From Diphasiastrum complanatum (lineage: Eukaryota; Streptophyta; Lycopodiopsida; Lycopodiales; Lycopodiaceae), in contig MU835000.1 of NCBI GenBank assembly GCA_029204225.1, positions 1 through 42,617 on the forward strand: 42,617 nucleotides of DNA. Reading direction: 5' to 3'. The position numbers and the translations under genes were made by a program. Shown here one piece after another: positions 20,850-31,437 of this stretch (position 1 is the first letter of the stretch; the number at the start of each line of letters is the position of its first letter). The notes under the pieces are model-generated. The model did no database searches, was not told the DNA's origin, and saw nothing but the letters and a program-made list of their open reading frames with translations.

Positions 20850-21025
20850 AAATCTCAGGAAGCCGACAAATCTGACTCAATCGACAAATTTGAGACCAAC
20901 AAATCTGACTCTGAGGTAGCCAACAAATTTGAGGCAGCCGACAAGAGGAGGCCGTCGACAAAAGGAGGCAGCCGACAAATTGGACTCGGCCGACAAATCG
21001 AACTAGGCCAACAAATCGGACTAGG
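20850..21025. repeat. minisatellite of CCGACAAATC(T/G)GACT units
   Basis: About eight to nine degenerate copies of (G/A)CCGACAAATCNGACTC with 18-24 base spacing, just inside the polypurine tract of the minus-strand gypsy element. A 16-base piece, CCGACAAATCGAACTA at 20990-21005, recurs in inverse orientation inside the copia LTR at 38203-38218. Confidence 0.8.
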
Positions 21026-21064
21026 CCGAATCAATTTTCCTAATAAAAATGCTTCTTGGTTTCC

Positions 21065-21130
21065 AAGGGGAGGCTCGAACCTGAGACCAAAGAAACTTTG
21101 GATGTCAAGCTAACCAACTAAGACAACCCC
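21065..21130 (-). repeat. tRNA-like sequence with Pol III boxes, probable SINE head
   Basis: On the minus strand an A-box-like TGTCTTAGTTGG (about 21115-21126, one mismatch to consensus) is followed by a perfect B box GGTTCGAGCC (21072-21081) at tRNA-like spacing. The acceptor and T arms do not pair well, so it is not a functional tRNA gene. A tRNA-derived SINE or tRNA pseudogene fits best. Confidence 0.5.
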
Positions 21131-21559
21131 GTTGGTTACCTCCTAATAAATGGTTTAGTTGGTAGATTAGAGCCATATCCTCTACCAGATTTTTTGAGTG
21201 AGGAATGGATTTCTCCTGATGCAGCAATTTTAGAAAGTTTTCGATCTAGATTATATATTGATATTCAGAGAAACTACAAGGCAGCTATAATTTATTAAGT
21301 AGGTAGAAAAGCATTGACCTGAAAGACTTGAAAATACCTTGTAAATAAATATCTTTTCAATCAGTTATCTATATACTGAAAGCTCTAAAATATCTAGGCC
21401 TCACAAAATTGCGCTCATCAGCTTCACGCCCATGTACTCACCTTCTGATTTTTATCACAAGTACAATTTTACACTACCATTTTTGTTCTATTGAACATTA
21501 CTATTGTTTATTCATCTTGATTATTGTTGGTAACTGTTGCACTTCCGATCTACAACCGT

Positions 21560-21954
21560 CTGTTGTTCTACTTCCGCTGCTATCCCACTAATTTCCGACA
21601 AGAAGCTGAACTTAGGAAAATTCTTCTTTATGCTATCAACTCTCTCCCATGAATATGACCTTTCCAACGAATTAAGCACTCATAGATAGAACGATTTATC
21701 AATTGTTTATCTATGGTTCTGAGCACTTTCTCAAGTTCCAAAGGTACACTAAGTGACAAATTTTCTAAATAGAATAAATCCTTATCAAATCCAACTGTAT
21801 CATCTTCATGTAAACTTAGTTTCAAACGACTTACACGAAATATTGGGTGTGCAGTCGATTTTTCTTGAAAATCAAGTTCATACGCCAAATGTGAGAAATT
21901 GTCATCTAGTTTGTTATTTTGGAAAATTATCAACCAGTTTGCTATTTTGGACAT
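21560..21954 (-). pseudogene. Ty3/gypsy integrase C-terminus with chromodomain-like end
   Basis: The minus frame begins with KLDDNFSHLAYELDFQEKS and continues through HPIFRVSRLKLS, typical of the gypsy integrase C-terminal module. A chromodomain-like segment follows: LEKVLRTIDKQL, then YECLIRWKGHIHGRELIAWE. This is the chromovirus arrangement, where the chromodomain guides integration. The frame is open for 108 codons and then runs past an in-frame stop. The rest of pol is missing upstream. It fits the 3' LTR at 20231-20744 as one minus-strand element. Confidence 0.78.
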
Positions 21955-22104
21955 ATTTGTTTATTTGGCAATTGAGGCCAATTTTCATATTAGATTTAGA
22001 GTTTGACTTTTCAAAGTTATATTAGTCTAAAAGCATTTGAATTGTCACTTTTAGAAAGTAAGAGAAATAGTAGGAGGTCGACTTTAGTAGAAGCAAAATT
22101 TGAA

Positions 22105-22652
22105 TGTTGGAGACATTGAATCTAGTCCACATTAATGATAGGGTTTTTGTTATGGAGGGAAACCAAGCTCATTAGTGATGCATGGATCTACTATAAAAGG
22201 ATGTAAACTCGTGGTAGAAAGGATTCTTCCCTCTCTCATCTCATTTCATGCTAATACATGAGTCCTCTTGGGTTGATCTATCCATTGGTGCACTATCTCT
22301 CATCTCATTTCATGCTAATTCATGAGTCCTCTTGGGTTGATCTATCCATTGGTGCACTATCTTGATGATATCTTGCAATCTTGTGTGTAGAATGCTCATA
22401 TTTTGTTATATTTGGATCCACACGTGTGAAATACAGTAGGTTATTGTCATTGTACTGATAGCAACTTCATATTATCATAAGTTTAGTGTTAATGGATCTT
22501 AGTGTTAGATTTGAATCTTATGCACATGTTGGAATTTGAAATATGCTATCGCTCTCATGGAACGAACCTACGCGTGACGACTAACTTCATCTCCTTGATG
22601 CTTGTGTGCTTGGATCTTGGGTTGAGGATAGAATAGAAAATAGCCCACTACA
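22105..22652 (+). mobile_element. 5' LTR of a gypsy element with tRNA-Asp-type primer site
   Basis: It begins TGTTGGAGAC and ends CCCACTACA, followed by the primer site. A TATA box (CTATAAAAGG) is near 22193. It contains a 64 bp tandem duplication. The 5' edge is inferred from the TGTTGG start. Confidence 0.65.
22233..22360. repeat. 64 bp tandem duplication inside the LTR
   Basis: CTCATCTCATTTCATGCTAA through CATTGGTGCACTATCT occurs twice back to back, differing by about one base (ATACATG versus ATTCATG). It lies just downstream of the TATA box, so transcripts would carry both copies. Confidence 0.92.
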
Positions 22653-22656
22653 ATTT

Positions 22657-22673
22657 TGGCGCCGTTGCTGGGG
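22657..22673 (+). other. primer-binding site (tRNA-Asp type)
   Basis: TGGCGCCGTTGCTGGGG is one base from TGGCGCCGTTGCCGGGG, a primer site known from Athila/Tat-lineage plant gypsy elements and complementary to the tRNA-Asp 3' end. Confidence 0.8.
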
Positions 22674-24740
22674 AGCTACGCCATTTTTTCAATTTGCATC
22701 ATGTTTGGATGGATGTTAGCTTGCATGTAGGCATCTTGTTTTGGTATTAATAGGGTTAAAATTGCATCTTAAGGTTATATCAGGTGCTATTTTGCTTGAT
22801 TTGAGTGGTTTTGCTTGTTTGAAATCTAATCTGATTGTTGATCAGGGAAAGCCATATAGTTCACAATTTTTAAGATCCATTTGGATCTAAGAAATCAGAG
22901 AAAACAACAAAAATCGTTCATTTCTGCTAGATTTGATGAAGAAGAAGGCAATTTCGTCATCAGACTTAATAACTTCTTGCTCTCTAGAAAAGAATCTTCG
23001 TTGAGTCGCATGCAGGACCAATTTCATACAAAGTATCTTCATATTGAAGGGCGAAGATTCATTCCTAGCAGATTTTCAAAAACAGAAGAAAAATGGTCAA
23101 AAAACCACCAAAAATTCTAAAAAACATAACCTTCGTCCGATTTACTGCACATAGGTGTGATTCAGATCTATCTACTATGAGGTCGACAAAGATTAATACC
23201 AAAAATAGAAGGCCAAAGTGACTGTTCATCTAGTTGCTGATGATTTTTTGTGGAAAATTATACGTTTTTGCAAAAATATCAGCTCTTTGAGAAAAACCTT
23301 TGCCTAAACCTTCGCTATTATTTTTGATAATTAGTGAGTTCGACAAACGTTAAGACAAGGCCAGTTGTCATATTGACCTATTTTTTGTCAAAAATGTCAC
23401 TTTTTTGCAAAAATAACAGTATTACTCTTGAGCCTTTGCCTACTTTTCTGAGGATTCTAATTATAGTATGTCATCACTTTGGAGTTCGACGAATGTTAGA
23501 TTTGTCAAGATCATCCAAAAAGTCCAATTTTATCCTTGCCAAGCTACAAAAGCCTTATTGTTCATCAGAAAGAACCTTCGCTAGTTCTACCCTGATTTTA
23601 TTTGTGCCAGATTTATCCACTAAGAATGTCGGCAAAGGTTAGTTTTACCAGATTTGTCAGAAATGGCAAAGGTTCATCATTTGCCTAAGATAAAAAATTT
23701 CAGGATTTGAATATATGTCCAACCTAATTTTGACATTCTGAATCCATCTGTCTGGTCGACGAAGGTTAATAAAGATTATAAGATGCGTGGCGAAGGTTCC
23801 CAAAATGGTGAATTGCGAACATTCGTCTGAATTCAAAACAAGTAGTAACTCTGCTAGAGAACCTTCGCCCAACTCAGTATAGGTAAATCTGAGGTGGATG
23901 TATAATCTGGCAATTCGGCAAAGGTTTTTTAAGACTGTACGTACAAGAAATGACTCAAAAAGTGATTTTCTAAGTCATTTTTTTCATTAAAAATTGAATC
24001 TTGAAAAATACTTTCTTTCAAATTTTTCTAATCTGATGATTTTTCTAATTATGGATGAGTTCACCTTCAATCGGATCTGGTATTGAATCTGTTGATATCC
24101 AAGCTACGTTCATCATATTCAATGGAAAAGTGATCTGCATATCTACGTTCATCTTGCAGTGGCATTGTGACCTTATAGATTAAATTGCTCTGGATTCATT
24201 GGGTTTGACTTCTGAGATCAACCTTATTATCTTGCTATCACATTCTGCAAAGTGTAGGATTCGTGATAAACAATACCACATAATCTTATTTCTAGTGTGG
24301 AAGATACTTTGGAGGGCTATAAAGAGAATTCAACGATAGAAGCTCACAAACAAACTCGGGAGTGATTATTACACTTCTAACTACATATATCAAGCGGCAT
24401 GTTTGTGGTAGGTCAAGGGATCCTATTTTGCATCTAAAAGTGTTGGCTTCATCAACAGATCATGTGAATTTGTCTTGCACAATCGATTAATGATTACAAT
24501 ACACGATTATTACTGCAAGAAAGTGTGTACATCATCTACAAACCTTCTACTTTTTCAAAGAAATGTTAGCATCGACTTTTCGGAGGAGCTTCTCTGCAAT
24601 TATTTGTTGATGTTGGAATATTTGTGAAATGGGTCTCTCTCGTGTCAATAATCAGATAAGCAACATCAAGCATTCCCCTTAAGCAATCACCAAAGAAGGC
24701 GGAAGAAGAACACCCACTCTCATTTAACACACTGATGCAT
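22674..24740 (+). other. noncoding leader of the tRNA-Asp-primed gypsy element, with recurrent CGAAGGTT motif
   Basis: No gag or pol homology was recognised in 2 kb. Between 23128 and 23925 a short word, TCG(A/G)C(A/G)AAGGTT or its complement AACCTTCG, recurs at least ten times on both strands (for example 23182, 23338, 23483, 23573, 23630, 23756, 23788, 23861, 23912). The open frame at 22881-23120 shows no known domain. The element is interrupted by the LTR starting at 24741. Confidence 0.55.
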
Positions 24741-25857
24741 TGTTGGCTGATTCTGACGAATCCCTAAGATACTCGACCAGAGCTACCCAAGAGCACCTCT
24801 CACCTTAGACCGAGGAGGTCTATGAGAAGACGAGACAAACAAAGACTGAGAGCCGAGTGTGAGAGCTGAGGAATACTAGTTAATATTGTCAAGTAGAAGA
24901 TGGAATGACCATGTAGGAACTAGTATTTCAAGGCAAAGTAATAAATTCAAGTAGACCTCTCTTTAAAAAAGTAGAGTGAGCCACCTTTTGATGGTGACCT
25001 CTAGTGGAGGGCATTATTCCACTTGTAATTTGTGAAATGTGGAAATGCCACTAGGATGCCACCTAAGGAGCTCTCTTGCTTATTTAAGAGACTCCCTCTT
25101 TGAGAAGAGAAGCTTTTTGTGTAACATACCTACTCCATGTCCAAATGAGAAGAGCCTCCACGAGTTTTGGTGCATCCTTTGAGCTCCTTGATCATGCTTG
25201 TTTCTTGAGTGATGCATTCATGATCTTGCCCTTCCATCCTTTGTGTGTGGTTGTGGATCGTGTGGATTAGTTTCACTATTTTCTTGTGGTTTAATGTAGG
25301 AATCAGCATTCAGGTAAATTAAATAGGCTGGATTTGTGATGTAAATCTTGCATATCTTCTTACAGTCCAATTCTTGATGTTCTTGGGTTGTCTAACAATC
25401 AAGAAATGAATGTTTCTTGATCCTTGGACTGTAAAAATGCTATTAGATTAGTTTCTTGTATTGTGGATTAATGTAGGTGTGGCTTAGTTTTAGTTGGTAA
25501 GGATCTGATTCAAACTCGTTTTGTAGCATTAAAGTAGGATTTCATGGCATTTCAATCATTGTTCAACGGTTCTGCATGCTGATTTTATGGTTCAACATTT
25601 TGGCATGCATGATTGATTGATTGTGGTCGTTTATGCATGTGCTTTTAGTGCAAGAGTGACCAATCTGAGTGCCCTCTGACAGGCAAGAAACTTAGGAAAC
25701 GTAGATCCATTATTCTGTCTGATTTGGACATTGTAATAAACAAGAAACATCCAATAAATGCCCAACGAGCCTAGTAACAGGCAGAAACCGTTCTGTAAAC
25801 AAGAAGAAAGAACAAGAATCAACCAACAGATTTTCTAGAGCAGGGAATCTGACTACA
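24741..25857 (+). mobile_element. 5' LTR (1,117 bp) of a plus-strand Athila/Tat-like gypsy element
   Basis: It begins TGTTGGCTGATT and ends CTGACTACA. The first roughly 545 bases are repeated in direct orientation at 31438-32006, and the distal half recurs inverted at 40525-41309. A likely TATA-type box (TTATTTAAGAG) lies near 25079. The end is placed by the shared CTACA ending with the 22652 LTR and the degenerate primer site that follows. Confidence 0.8.
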
Positions 25858-25876
25858 TTTGGCCCGTTGCCGCTTG
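25858..25876 (+). other. degenerate primer-binding site (tRNA-Asp type)
   Basis: TTTGGCCCGTTGCCGCTTGC resembles the site TTGGCGCCGTTGCCGGGG with several changes, directly after the LTR end. Given the changes it may no longer prime. Confidence 0.55.
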
Positions 25877-26079
25877 CACCATTCACACTCATAAACGATA
25901 CATGTTGCAACACTACCTTTGATCGGATCCATACAAGCAATCTGAAACATTTCCAGATCCGTTCATAGCTCAAAACGACCTGCAGCCACCCTCCACACGT
26001 TTCATAATATCTCCTACGATCCTTCTACGTCCTTCTTTACCCACAATATACCCATCCTCTGCACCCCCTTCGCACTCCA

Positions 26080-26570
26080 TCTCAATCGAACACCTTCATT
26101 CCCATCTCAGCCGAGTCCCTCCGTTGGCATCTTGACCGAGCCCCTTCATTGGCATCTCAGCCAAGCCTCTCCATTGGCATCTCGACCGAGCCCCTCCATC
26201 TCAACCGAGCCCCTCCGTTGGCATCTCGATCGAGCCCCTATGTTGGCATCTCAGCCGAGCCCCTCTGTTGGCATCTCGACCGAGCCCCGAGCCCCTCCAT
26301 TGGCATCTTAGTTGAGCCCCTCCATTGGCATCTCGACCGAGCCTCTCCGTTGGCATCTCGACCGAGTCGTTTTGGTTACCATCTCGACTGAGTCATTTTG
26401 GTGACCATCTTGACCAGCATTGGTTTCGATCTCGACGAGGGCATTGGTTCAAATCTCGATCGAGGACATTAGATCAAATCTTGACCAGATCACTTAACTC
26501 CAATCTCGACTGGACCGAGATCTCTGATTGCAATTTTGATCGAACCACCATCTTGACAGAGCCTTAGATC
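26080..26570. repeat. minisatellite of about 27 bp units (GAGCCCCTCCATTGGCATCTCGACC)
   Basis: At least ten units with CCCCTCC(A/G)TTGGCATCTC(G/A)(A/G)CCGAG occupy 26080-26390. They then decay into units keeping only the ATCTCGA(C/T)(C/T)GAG core up to about 26560. The region lies in the leader of the gypsy element, before gag. Open frames across it are by-products of the repeat. Confidence 0.88.
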
Positions 26571-26940
26571 TCAAAAAAAAATATACCAAATTTCTTTTTG
26601 AAAAGTATACACCAAATTTTTTTTTTTGAAAATAAAACCTATACCAATAGGAAGCCCTTTTGATACTGAGTCTCCCCCTTGACTTCCCTACTAGTGAAAA
26701 AAACCTAATAAATAAAAAATCAAAAACACTAGAAACCTATACAAAACACAAAAATACATGACCAACATACTGGTCCTGAAATCCCAGATGATTATCCATA
26801 CAAAATAAGGTCTCCTACAAGAACTTGATAGAGCTGAGTCTTCACGAGCACGAGCCCATGTTCATGGTGTTGAAGCATCACACACCAGAACACATCTAAA
26901 TGGAGCTTTTGCCACTCACGGAGCTCATCTTGAGAAGAGA
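26571..26940. other. A/T-rich leader before gag
   Basis: Contains a short direct repeat ATACACCAAATTT/ATACCAAATTT and poly-A/T runs. No gene. Confidence 0.5.
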
Positions 26941-28060
26941 ACACTCAAGTTGACGGTAGTTCGAACCCTCAAAGATTCTTGCAAATCTTTGAGAATGCAT
27001 GTGATGTTTATGGTGAAACATCTCCTGATGTTATGGTCCAAGTGTTTTTTATGACCATGATCGCTAAAACACGTGATTGGTTTTTTAACCTTGATCGTGA
27101 AGATAAGACAGACTGGTCTATTCTAAAAGAATCCTTTATCACACTTTTCAAACCCTTTTGTCTGATAAAGAGTCCTTTTGTCAAATTGAGTAATATCAAG
27201 ATGGCAAAAGATGAACGCATACGAGACTATATTGAGCATTTCAAGCGCTTAAAAATTCAAATACAAGAATAGCCCACTGAACATATACTCATCATCTGGT
27301 TTTAGTCGGCCTTCCAAGATGGATTAGACACGAGCATAAATCCAATGATGAATACATGAGTCTAAAGCTAGCTATGTCTAATGCCATCAAGGAAGAAGAT
27401 GAAGGATCTGATGTTGACAAACCTAGGGAACGAAAATCACATCGTGCAACCCATGAGTCGCAGCCTATCGAGGATACCCAAGATCAGATTTGGAAATCCC
27501 AGTTGGAGTTGCTTAATAAGCAGCACCAACTGCAAATAGAGAAACTCACCAATGAGTTTCAAACTACTCTGAAGTCTATCCAACTTAGTATGCTAGCCAT
27601 AGCCAAACCTTGCACAGGTACCTTATAGACGAAAACCCACATGGTGCCCACACTGCCGGGCTACGCATCTTGCTGATACTTGTCCTTCATCTCAGCCTAT
27701 CCAAGCAAATGCCATCCAATGATATGAAGAACAACCGTCACAATCTGGACATTTCTTGCATTATTATGAATACCAACCAGAAAGTCTGGAACCACTATCC
27801 ATACAAGATGGTATGCCATTACACAAGGGCCATTGAACAATATATGTTTCATCTGTGGTGAAACCGGCCACTTCATGGTTGATTGTCCAGTCAAGACCAA
27901 GTACCACGCTGAGTGTCCCGATTGTGTCCGAAAACACAATTTCAAAGACTACCCAAAACAACCCAACAAGATCCTACCTGCCCAACACATCGGTTATGAC
28001 TACCGATAGGATCCACTTACGACAACACAACATGAGCACCATAGCAACCAACAATTAAAC
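26941..28060 (+). pseudogene. Ty3/gypsy gag (Athila/Tat-like), broken
   Basis: The open part 26979-27272 is a retrotransposon gag domain: FENACDVYGETSPDVMVQVFF, WFFNLDREDKTDWS, DERIRDYIEHFKRLK. A stop at 27270 interrupts it. Homology continues with MSNAIKEEDEGSD and a Gln/Lys-rich helix (27356-27628). Zinc-knuckle sequences lie around 27645-27960, including the CCHC box CFICGETGHFMVDC and a nearby CPDCVRKHNF, split over frames. A second, inverted copy lies at 41310-42617. No protease or RT follows, only basic, Lys-rich spacer-like sequence. Confidence 0.83.
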
Positions 28061-29449
28061 TTGCCGCTCAATCAAGAAGTTCCTTGCGAACTTCTACATT
28101 ACCATGACATTTACCATATCAATAATCAAACATAGACATGATATGAAATGAGTTATTGCAAGACGTAAAGGACACTGATATTTTGTCATCTACTTCTATT
28201 CCCAAATAGGAGCACCCTTCCTAAGGAGTTGACATTTTATCTCCACTCCTGCAATCCCAAATCTATATGTCATTCTATTTTCTGATGAGGTTTCCAACCA
28301 CTAGATATAACAAACCAAATCTGAGAATCAAAATTTTCACAGAGATTCATTTTACGAATCTCATGTTTTGAAAGATACTAATGGGAATCATATCTTTGCC
28401 TTCCATGCATTTCAAGCCATATCTTATAGTATCTGTTGTCAATGATGGTAGATTTTAGTGTAACCCTGCCTTGTTTTTGACAAAGGCATATCAGCGTTTT
28501 TCTCATTACAAGACCAATGAGATCTTGCAATTGTCAAGGTGAATTATCGATGTTGATGACTAAAAATTTACTATGACAAGTGTCATACAGTTTCCACTCT
28601 CTGTATCGTTCATTTATTTCCATGTTTCTCTTCATCCAATTGTATGATTGATTTTTGCATGAGAAATAGCTACTGCACGAGAGTCTTCCGTAGAGTATCT
28701 TAAGAACACATTTTCATTCATCTATCCATCTTAAGATCACCTTGTATAGAGTTTAGGATCTTTGAGCATGCAATAAGTTTCAGAAATCCACGTCATTTCA
28801 AAGAGTTGAACCTTGTCTTTCATAGATATATTCATCTTCGAGTCAACTACAACAAGATCGAAACAAATTTAGTTAAAATTTGTTCAATCTTTAGTCTAGT
28901 CACATGTTCAATGTGTTTCAACTGTGTGTTCCAAACGCTGATCCAACTTTGCGCATGCAAAGTTACAGATAACAACATCCCCATTGATAGATTTTTTTTG
29001 GGGGGAGAGAGTGGATATGTAGGCATCTAGTGGAGCAGTTACACTACCAGCAACAACATCAGCAAAATCAGCAACCAAGATCACAAAACCAAAGACGATA
29101 ACGACAAGGGTAAGAAAACAGATGGGCAATCCAAAAAGACTCAATCAGAAGAAGTACCTTAGTCATGACGAAGATCCTTCAGGAAAGAGAAGCACAAGCA
29201 TTGAAGGAGCAATGGTAGTTGAATCCCCTCTTATGAAGTCCGAAGAGATCCAAAAGTAAGGGATCAAAAAAAGAAAGGGCTACAGAAAAGAAAAGATGAA
29301 GACAACCGTGAACCTACAGAACAAAATGAGCTCTTCACTGTTGGAGAAAGAGGGTGTATTGTGCGTGAGAAACAAAAATAGCTCGAAAAGAAAACAAATA
29401 TGAAAAATGAGCAAACTCAAAACTCGAACGAGAAACGAACTTGAACATA
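28061..29449 (+). other. decayed interior of the gypsy element after gag
   Basis: No enzyme domain was recognised. The part to about 28280 still matches the inverted gag copy (41330-41600). Around 29050-29400 the plus strand encodes fragmented Lys/Gln/Glu-rich sequence, consistent with a gag-pol spacer. Stops are frequent. Confidence 0.5.
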
Positions 29450-30827
29450 AAGTGTTCGTGCACAGTGGAATGAGCTATATTACTCTTTCCCTAAGCATGA
29501 CTACGCCTACCAGAAACGAACAAAATGTTAGTGATAGAAATCACGACCGTTCTCATTACGTAGCCAAACATTAATAAAACACCAGAAGAATAATTTGTCG
29601 CGTAAAACTAGACAAATTATGACTAGATATTAGTCGTCAATAGTTAGACTAATAATAACTCGACAGATTACCAGATTGAACAACAGGTTAGTCAGATAGA
29701 ATGAAAATAAGCATAGCAATATTGACACAAATCTGTAGAACAAAAGAGTTATTATTAGATTAAGTATAGCAAAATATACATGCCAATACTGCGGTAGAGC
29801 ACAAGACAATAGCGGATGAAACCACATGCTCGACAAAGCTAATTCAATTTGTAAAGGAATGAATCTATTACTGACTCCAAAGGCTCCAAGATAGTGGGGG
29901 ACTCATCATCGAAAATAAAGGCCCGTCTAACCCACTTCTTCTAAACTTTATTTTCTTTTCCAGCTCTAGCAACCCCAAGTCTAGTCGAGTAGTTTTGTTC
30001 GGCTGCTTCTTCACAAAGTTATAATGTGTTACTCAACACTGCATCGTGCTTTTAGATATCATTGGTAAGTGAGGTGGCTTTCTACTTTGGATCAAAAAGG
30101 TTCCTTGAGAAGGGATGTGTGGTTGAAGAGTAGGAAAACTCACCTTAATTCCGCGGCTTGCCGCGAAATTATAGAGGTTGGAGTAGGTTGGAAAAGCACA
30201 ATTCGAAGTAATATAAAGAATCAATGTGCAAGGCATCTACTTCGTCTATCTCTGATAAGATTCTGATGCTATATTCTACACACACTTATTCTTGGTTTCT
30301 CTCAATCAGTTGAATATGCAAGTGGTATTCAATATATATACACAATGTTACAGGTGTGCAGATGAAGAAAGTACAAAGTGGACGTGCTATCTGTAGGAGA
30401 TCGTGGGTGGATGCAGTCGTTGTCAAGTCTGTTAGTGCAGTTGCATTGGGTGACCGTGAAAAGGATGCAACGTCAGCCTTTGCTAAAGTGAACGTTGGTG
30501 AAGATGCGAAAAATGCACTACTTTGACAAAATGCCTTAGGATTTGATTTACAGGGTGCCTTTGCTTCCTAGGGCACCTTTGGCATTTTGTAAAACAGTGT
30601 CGTCTTTTTTGCCTGTCACAAAACATGTGTAGAAATACAGTGTCATGTTTTTCATCTTTTCTTTGCCTATGAGAATTTTCATGTATTTATGTAGACAGTC
30701 ATCTTTTATTTGTCTGTCTTATTTTACATGTAAATTTGTAGACTGTGCGACAACGTGAGTAAAAATGCAGCATGAATGGAGGCAGATTAAAATGGGATTT
30801 AGGAGAGTAGAGGAGATAAATCCAACA
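29450..30827 (-). mobile_element. minus-strand copia LTR nested in the gypsy element, with an internal insertion
   Basis: On the minus strand it begins TGTTGGATTTATCTCC at 30827 after a polypurine-like GTTGGGCGAG. It matches the plus-strand LTR at 38068-38830 in blocks: 30700-30827, 30350-30450, 29790-29880 and 29455-29500. Roughly 29880-30290 has no counterpart in the other copy, so something of about 400 bp is inserted there. No internal copia genes were found directly above it. Confidence 0.65.
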
Positions 30828-31437
30828 CTCGCCCAACAACTGGTGGCCAAAGCTCGACATTGCAAGGGTCCAAAGCTGCAACTATAGAACTATCAGTTCC
30901 TTCACCCTTCCACCAAGCCTTCATCATGTTTTTCTACCATCACCAAACCTCCTGTTCTACCACTAATTTGTCGATGAGTCCATTCCCTTGAAGACTGATA
31001 ACCAAGATTTGTGCAATCTATTAGGAAAGAGCATCGACAAGACTGGAACTTCGATTGAGAGAGGAACTACGGAAACACCTAGAAGCAAAATGCAGGATAC
31101 AGACCTCCCAGAAGTTAGTACCTGCCAAGAAACCAAAGATGAAACCGTCAATGCCAGAGAAAAGTGATAAAACAAAAGACTCAGGTATGCCAGATTGTGA
31201 AGCTGCTAGGAACTCTCCAATTTTGAAGAAAACAACCATCTGCAAAAATAGGACATTTTGATTAAATTGCGAGAAACAGTTTTTGTGACAAAGACTGGCA
31301 ACAATAAGCACTTGGTTTTTGGCAACCAAGCGAGGATCTATGCTTTCCAAGTGACGATTGAAGATGCCAACGCGGAAGTGGAGCGACATCATTCAATGAG
31401 TTGTAGTGGGTCCTGCAACACATTAGGGGTGGGATGA
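30828..31437 (+). other. 3' interior of the gypsy element ending in a polypurine tract
   Basis: The plus strand has AGGGGTGGGATGA at 31425-31437 directly before the LTR start TGTTGG, a good polypurine tract. Upstream, fragmented plus-strand sequence at 31000-31380 has no recognised domain. Confidence 0.6.

Noticed and set aside
21065-21130. Functional tRNA gene
   Set aside because: The A and B boxes are present, but the acceptor and T stems do not pair, so it was listed as a SINE or tRNA-like relic.
22881-23120. 79-codon frame after the tRNA-Asp-type primer site, at a possible gag position
   Set aside because: No gag domain or zinc knuckle is visible, and the sequence runs into the noncoding motif-rich leader.
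26149-26567. Repetitive frames with ASRPSL/LHWHLDRAP repeats
   Set aside because: They are read through a 27 bp minisatellite, and no start, signal or domain supports a protein.
31021-31392. 123-codon minus-strand frame between gypsy remnants
   Set aside because: It is hydrophobic by composition only. The plus strand there is the gypsy interior leading to a polypurine tract, and no family is recognised.
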